Of a stretch of DNA of 64,000 nt, positions 60,106 through 64,000 are shown one piece after another (the first letter of the stretch is position 1; every line of letters starts with the position of its first letter). The DNA is from Sphingopyxis flava (lineage in GTDB: Bacteria; Pseudomonadota; Alphaproteobacteria; Sphingomonadales; Sphingomonadaceae). The stretch spans positions 177,447-241,446 of the forward strand of contig NZ_FUYP01000003.1 in assembly GCF_900168005.1 (NCBI RefSeq), written 5' to 3'. A program made the position numbers and the translations under genes. A model generated the notes under the pieces. It saw only the letters and a program-made list of their open reading frames with translations. It did no database searches and was not told the origin of the DNA.

Positions 60106-60501
60106 GTGAACCTGAGACCAATCAACGTCCGGCTAAACAAATCTGCCCTCCACGAGGAGAGCGGGCGGGCGGTGCGATTGATCCTTGCTCTGCTCGTTAT
60201 CCTGGCCTTGTCCGTCATGCCCGTCTCGATGGCGGACCGGACGACGGCTGCCCATGCGGCCACTGCCACACCGATGGCCATGGATGATTGCACCGGCCAT
60301 CACGAGACGGCACCCGACAAGCATCACAGCGGCACGCAAGACTGCGCGATGGCCTGCGCGGTGGTTGAGCCAGTGGCGCCTCAGCTGGCAGTGGAGACAA
60401 ATCCGGTTCGATCTGCCCTGTCGCCTCAGCCATCCCCTCGTTTGAACGGGATAGCGCCAGAGGCCACTAGCCCGCCTCCACGTCTGTTTCCGGAAATTTG
60501 A
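60106..60501 (+). CDS. Small exported copper-region protein, Cys/His-containing
   Basis: The 131-residue product has a membrane or signal segment ([21 protein letters not shown]). The mature part has [28 protein letters not shown], which could bind metal, and a proline-rich tail. It is the first gene to the right of the CueR dyads. The frame is open from 60061, but that codon lies inside the promoter, so GTG 60106 is preferred. The function is inferred only from composition and place. Confidence 0.65.
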   Translation: MNLRPINVRLNKSALHEESGRAVRLILALLVILALSVMPVSMADRTTAAHAATATPMAMDDCTGHHETAPDKHHSGTQDCAMACAVVEPVAPQLAVETNPVRSALSPQPSPRLNGIAPEATSPPPRLFPEI

Positions 60502-60531
60502 AAGCTTTTCAAATCTTCTGGAGAATGAACG

Positions 60532-60768
60532 ATGATCACACTTTTGAGCGCAGTCGCAATGGCGGCTGCAGCACCTGTGGCAGCGCAGCCCACAACGCCT
60601 GACCATGCCGGCCACAATGCTCCTCAGACCGAGCAGATGGGCAAGGGATGCTGTTGCTGCAAGGACAAGACGGGCGGCGATACGCAGGCCAACGGGAAAA
60701 AGATGGAGTGCTGCGAGAACAAGCAGCACGATGCGGCTCCGGCAGAGCATTCGCAGCACAACCATTAG
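60532..60768 (+). CDS. Small periplasmic Cys/His-rich protein
   Basis: The 78-residue product has a signal peptide (LLSAVAMAAAAPVAAQ). The mature part is nearly all potential metal ligands: HAGHN, MGKGCCCCKDK, KKMECCENKQHD and HSQHNH. It is probably a copper chaperone or buffer in the periplasm. It lies 30 bases after the previous gene and 89 bases before the oxidase gene. A family name is not offered. Confidence 0.75.
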   Translation: MITLLSAVAMAAAAPVAAQPTTPDHAGHNAPQTEQMGKGCCCCKDKTGGDTQANGKKMECCENKQHDAAPAEHSQHNH

Positions 60769-60857
60769 GAACCAACCGGGCGGATGGCATCTCGCTGTCC
60801 GCCCGGATTCCAGTTTATTTTTTTGGGTTTCTTCCAGACAGGAAAACCCCGGGACAT

Positions 60858-62648
60858 ATGGATATGACAGCACTTATAGAACGCCGCTCGTTCCTGCGCG
60901 CCGGCGCTGCGAGCCTTGTCGGCTTCAGCATGAGCGGGCTTTTTCCCGCCTGGGCGCAAACCGGTTCGGCGGGCCTCGCACCCAGCTCCCCCACGCTCGC
61001 CGGCGACGATATTCACCTCAGGATCGCCAACAGCACCTTCACGGTTGGCGGGCGCACCGGTCATGCCGTCACCATGAACGGCGTCCTGCCCGCACCGCTT
61101 ATCCGGCTGCGCGAAGGGCAAAATGTCCGCCTCCACGTTGAAAACATGCTGGATGAGGACAGCTCGATCCACTGGCACGGGCTGATCGTCCCGTTTCAGA
61201 TGGACGGAGTTCCTGGTGTGAGCTTCCCCGGCATAAAGCCGCGCACCACGTTCACCTATGAATTTCCGATCGTCCAGAGTGGCACCTACTGGTACCACAG
61301 CCACTCAGGGCTGCAGGAGCAGCAGGGGCATTATGGGCCGATCGTTATCGATCCGGCTGAGCCCGATCCGGTTGCCTATGACCGTGAGCATGTCATCGTG
61401 CTCAGTGACTGGACATTCCTCCATCCGCACCACCTCGTCACCAAGCTCAAGGCGGAGGGCGGCTACTTCAATCGCCAGAAGCAGACCCTGCTGGGCATGA
61501 TCGAGGGCGGGCCGGAGGAGAAAATGTCGGCCTCCGACAGGGCCATGTGGGGCCGGATGCGAATGGACCCGACCGACATCGCCGATGTGACGGCTGCCAC
61601 CTACACCTATCTCGTCAACGGCCACGGACCGCGGGAGAACTGGACCGGTCTATTCCGGCCCGGCGAGCGGGTGCGGCTGCGCTTCATTAACGCGGCGACC
61701 ATGACGATCTTCAACATCCGCATTCCCGGACTGCCGATGACAGTGGTCAGCGCCGACGGACTGAATGTCCGGCCCGTGACGGTGGACGAGTTCCAGATCG
61801 GCAATGCCGAGACCTATGACATCATTATCCAGCCAGCCGAGGACAAAGCGTTCACGCTCGTTGCGGAATCGATCGACCGTTCCGGCATGGCGCGCGCCAC
61901 GTTCGCGCCGCGCTTGGGCATGGAAGCACCCGTTCCACCGCTTCGCCCGCGCGCCACGCTCACCATGAAGGATATGGGCATGGGCGGCATGGACCATGGT
62001 TCAATGGCGGGAATGGACCATGGCGCCATGGCCGCCGGGGCCAGCGCGGCAGCAGCAGATCACGGCAGTTCCCATTCGATGGGCGGCATGAACATGCGCG
62101 ACAAATCGAAGGTGCCCGACAGCGTCAAGGTCGGCGTCGGCGTGGACGCCATCGCCATGTCTCCGGTCGACCGCACCGGTGACCCGGGCGTCGGGCTGGA
62201 AGACGTCGGCCACAAGGTGCTGACCTACCGAGACCTGATGTCGCTCACGCCCAATCCAGACACGCGCCCGCCGCAGCGCACGATCGAGGTTCACCTTACC
62301 GGCAACATGGAGCGCTTCATGTGGTCGTTCGACGGCGAAAAGTTCAGCGAAGGCGTCGAGCCGATCCGTTTCGAACGCAACGAACGCGCGCGCGTGGTGC
62401 TCATCAACGATACGATGATGACTCACCCCATCCATCTGCACGGCCATTTCTTCGAGGTGGTGAACGGCCATACCGGCAGTTATCCGCGCAAACACACTGT
62501 CAATGTCCTGCCAGGCGGCAAGGTCAGCTTCGACCTGACGGCGGATGCGCCCGGTGACTGGGCGTTTCACTGCCATCTGCTGCTCCACATGCACGCGGGG
62601 ATGTTCCGTGTCGTCACCGTCCGTCCGCTCGAGGGAGAGGCGGCATGA
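60858..62648 (+). CDS. pcoA: Multicopper oxidase CopA, periplasmic
   Basis: The 596-residue enzyme oxidises Cu(I) in the periplasm. It has a Tat signal (ERRSFLRAGAASLVG) and three cupredoxin domains with the four copper-ligand clusters: IHWHG, YWYHSHSG, HPIHLHGHFFEV and the last HCHLLLHMHAGM. A Met/His-rich insert (MGGMDHGSMAGMDHGAM) near residues 374-395 may feed copper to the site. ATG 60858 follows GGGAC weakly and puts the twin arginines at residues 9-10. It overlaps copB by four bases. Confidence 0.95.
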   Translation: MDMTALIERRSFLRAGAASLVGFSMSGLFPAWAQTGSAGLAPSSPTLAGDDIHLRIANSTFTVGGRTGHAVTMNGVLPAPLIRLREGQNVRLHVENMLDEDSSIHWHGLIVPFQMDGVPGVSFPGIKPRTTFTYEFPIVQSGTYWYHSHSGLQEQQGHYGPIVIDPAEPDPVAYDREHVIVLSDWTFLHPHHLVTKLKAEGGYFNRQKQTLLGMIEGGPEEKMSASDRAMWGRMRMDPTDIADVTAATYTYLVNGHGPRENWTGLFRPGERVRLRFINAATMTIFNIRIPGLPMTVVSADGLNVRPVTVDEFQIGNAETYDIIIQPAEDKAFTLVAESIDRSGMARATFAPRLGMEAPVPPLRPRATLTMKDMGMGGMDHGSMAGMDHGAMAAGASAAAADHGSSHSMGGMNMRDKSKVPDSVKVGVGVDAIAMSPVDRTGDPGVGLEDVGHKVLTYRDLMSLTPNPDTRPPQRTIEVHLTGNMERFMWSFDGEKFSEGVEPIRFERNERARVVLINDTMMTHPIHLHGHFFEVVNGHTGSYPRKHTVNVLPGGKVSFDLTADAPGDWAFHCHLLLHMHAGMFRVVTVRPLEGEAA

Positions 62649-63661
62649 AGTCTCTTTTGGGCATCGTCCTTGTCACGATCGGAATGCCTGCTCTGGCGCA
62701 GCATGTTCATGACGCCACTGAGCAGCAGGCCCCGACCGATCCGCACGCGCAGCATCAGACGGATGAGGCATCGGCTGGTCCCCATGCCGGGCACGCCATG
62801 CCGCCGAAGGCTTCGGAGCCAAAAGATCCGCACGCCGGCCACCAGATGCCCTCATCCGCGCCGATGGATGCGCACCAGGCGCATGTCGGGCATGAACCCG
62901 GCATTCCCGATCCGCCAGTCAAAGGTCCTTCCGCGGCAGCATTGGTTGGCCCCGCTCACGCTGCGGATGACGTTTTCGGCGTTTCGGCAATGGCTCCCGC
63001 GCGCAATATCGTCCGCAAGGAACATGGCGACATCAAAAGCGGCATGATCCTGATCGATCAGCTGGAAGCAACCATCGGCGAGGGCAAAGACGGTTTCGCC
63101 TGGAAGGCTGAGGGCTGGTACGGCGGTGATATCAATCGGATCTGGGTCAAAACCGAGGGTGAAAGCCGCTTCGGCGAGAACCCGGAACACGTCGAGGTCC
63201 AGGCACTCTGGAACCGCGCGCTTGATCCGTGGTGGAATCTCCAGGCGGGCCTCCGGCAGGACTTCGGTACCGGTCCGGACCGCACCTATGCTGTTTTGGG
63301 CGTGAAGGGTCTGGCGCCTTACTGGTTCGAAATCGACGGTGCGCTGTTTGTGTCAAACAAGGGGGATGTCACCGTGCGGATCGAAGGGGAATATGATCAG
63401 CGCCTAACCCGAAAGCTCGTCCTTCAGCCACGAGTCGAACTTAACTTTGCTGCACAGGATGTGGCCGAACTCGGGATAGGAACCGGCTTTTCGACTGCCG
63501 AACTCGGTCTTCGCCTGCGCTATCAGTTCGTGCCCGAGTTCGCTCCCTACGTCGGCGTTGAATATGAACGAGCTTTAGGCGGCACTGCGGATTTTCGGCG
63601 TGCCCGGGATGAGGGCGCAGGAGGATGGCGTTTCCTGATTGGTGTTCGCTCCTGGTTTTGA
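62645..63661 (+). CDS. pcoB: Copper resistance outer-membrane protein CopB
   Basis: The 338-residue protein has a signal peptide (MPALAQ) and a Met/His-rich N-terminal part (HAQHQTDEAS, HAGHAMPPKASEPKDPHAGHQMPSSAPMDAHQAHVGHE, read as repeats of HAGHxMP). A CopB/PcoB beta-barrel follows (LIDQLEATIGEGKDGFAWKAEGWYGGD, GLRQDFGTGPDRTYAVLGVKGLAPYWFE, ending GVRSWF). It works with CopA on copper sequestration. The start overlaps the pcoA stop by four bases. Confidence 0.93.
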   Translation: MKSLLGIVLVTIGMPALAQHVHDATEQQAPTDPHAQHQTDEASAGPHAGHAMPPKASEPKDPHAGHQMPSSAPMDAHQAHVGHEPGIPDPPVKGPSAAALVGPAHAADDVFGVSAMAPARNIVRKEHGDIKSGMILIDQLEATIGEGKDGFAWKAEGWYGGDINRIWVKTEGESRFGENPEHVEVQALWNRALDPWWNLQAGLRQDFGTGPDRTYAVLGVKGLAPYWFEIDGALFVSNKGDVTVRIEGEYDQRLTRKLVLQPRVELNFAAQDVAELGIGTGFSTAELGLRLRYQFVPEFAPYVGVEYERALGGTADFRRARDEGAGGWRFLIGVRSWF

Positions 63662-63733
63662 TGACTGATCGGACATGCAGGCGGACTCTGATCGGATCCA
63701 TAAGATTTTAGCTGGGCCATGGTCGAGCACCAG

Positions 63734-63769
63734 ATAGCCACCACGACGGTGGACGTGCGCGGTGGCTAT
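63734..63769 (+). terminator. Possible terminator after copB
   Basis: ATAGCCACC and its exact complement GGTGGCTAT are 18 bases apart, followed by TCTTCC. It lies 72 bases after copB. The weak T-run makes it tentative. Confidence 0.35.
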
Positions 63770-63861
63770 TCTTCCTCAGCCAGTTTCCGAAAGAATCCGA
63801 TATCTTCGTCCGGCTCATCCCACCCTTCTGCAATCCTAGTCACCTGAATCTGAAGTTCGGC
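63766..63861 (-). pseudogene. C-terminal fragment of an unknown gene beside the IS
   Basis: A 31-codon open frame without a start encodes an acidic tail (RIAEGWDEPDEDIGFFRKL). It overlaps the transposase 3' end in another frame. It may be the end of a gene cut by the insertion sequence. The evidence is limited to protein-like composition. Confidence 0.25.
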
Positions 63862-64000
63862 TCATTGTTTTTTGGCAGAAGCGTTTGACGGAGGCGAGGA
63901 TCTCGTCTGCGGATTTGACCCACTTGTAGGGTTTGGGGTTTTCATTGTGCGCCTTGATGAAGGCCGCGATGTCGGCTTCGAGTTCGGCCGTGGATCGATG
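63836..64000 (-). mobile_element. IS630-family transposase, 5' part beyond the right edge
   Basis: The last 54 codons of a transposase run leftward from the window edge to TAG 63836-63838. The segment TAELEADIAAFIKAHNENPK, then PYKWVKSADEILASVKRFC, is typical of the C-terminus of IS630-family DDE transposases. The terminal inverted repeat and the TA target duplication cannot be placed because only one end is visible. Confidence 0.7.

Overview
The window reads as chromosomal DNA from a GC-rich alphaproteobacterium of the Sphingomonadales, most like Sphingopyxis or Sphingomonas. The grounds are a GcrA cell-cycle regulator, a separate F0 ATP synthase cluster in the order atpI-B-E-F'-F, a FecI/FecR/TonB-receptor unit, neighbouring acyl-CoA dehydrogenases, and GC-rich codon use throughout. 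The genus is inferred; no rRNA is present.

Bases 1-45,130 are ordinary core genome. On the minus strand, purB-lapA-pyrF-trpF-trpB-(small membrane protein)-trpA (cut by the left edge) form a tightly overlapping nucleotide/tryptophan gene run. Then come an EF-hand exported protein, an Rnk-like factor, a ydbH-ynbE-ydbL envelope lipid-transport set, the F0 ATP synthase genes, an SDR, uvrC, a thioesterase, recO, leuB, metZ, apaG and a LysR regulator. A class A beta-lactamase-like protein follows, preceded by the wreck of an ECF sigma factor gene. After that are parE, an outer-membrane barrel, a thioesterase with gcrA, an ABC-2 permease, hspQ, a Yip1 protein, a peroxiredoxin, tRNA-Ser(CGA), a class III CoA-transferase, yghU, a metallo-hydrolase, a two-subunit acyl-CoA dehydrogenase behind a palindromic operator, a TonB receptor/FecR/ECF sigma unit, a large autotransporter, an unknown exported protein and a GFA-family protein.

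From about 45,140 the character changes to an accessory island. It opens with a truncated MobC-like gene joined head-on to a truncated HK97 prohead protease. A portal gene and an HNH gene follow, with no terminase or capsid, then a RelE/HigA-type toxin-antitoxin pair. Next is a graveyard of RuvC-like and P4-type primase fragments separated by non-coding DNA rich in inverted and 68-bp-spaced repeats, a possible remnant replication origin. A cassette of DUF2924, large serine recombinase and HTH protein comes next, then two unknown genes in front of a RecD2-type helicase, and a pRiA4b ORF-3 family gene.

From 57,237 the island carries copper resistance. A P-type ATPase and CueR are on one strand. 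Divergent from them are two small His/Cys-rich exported proteins, multicopper oxidase CopA and outer-membrane CopB. The two sides share a pair of MerR-type dyads. The window ends inside an IS630-like transposase, so the right border of the island is not visible. The cytoplasmic copper sensor and efflux pump, the periplasmic oxidase and the outer-membrane protein together would handle copper in all compartments.
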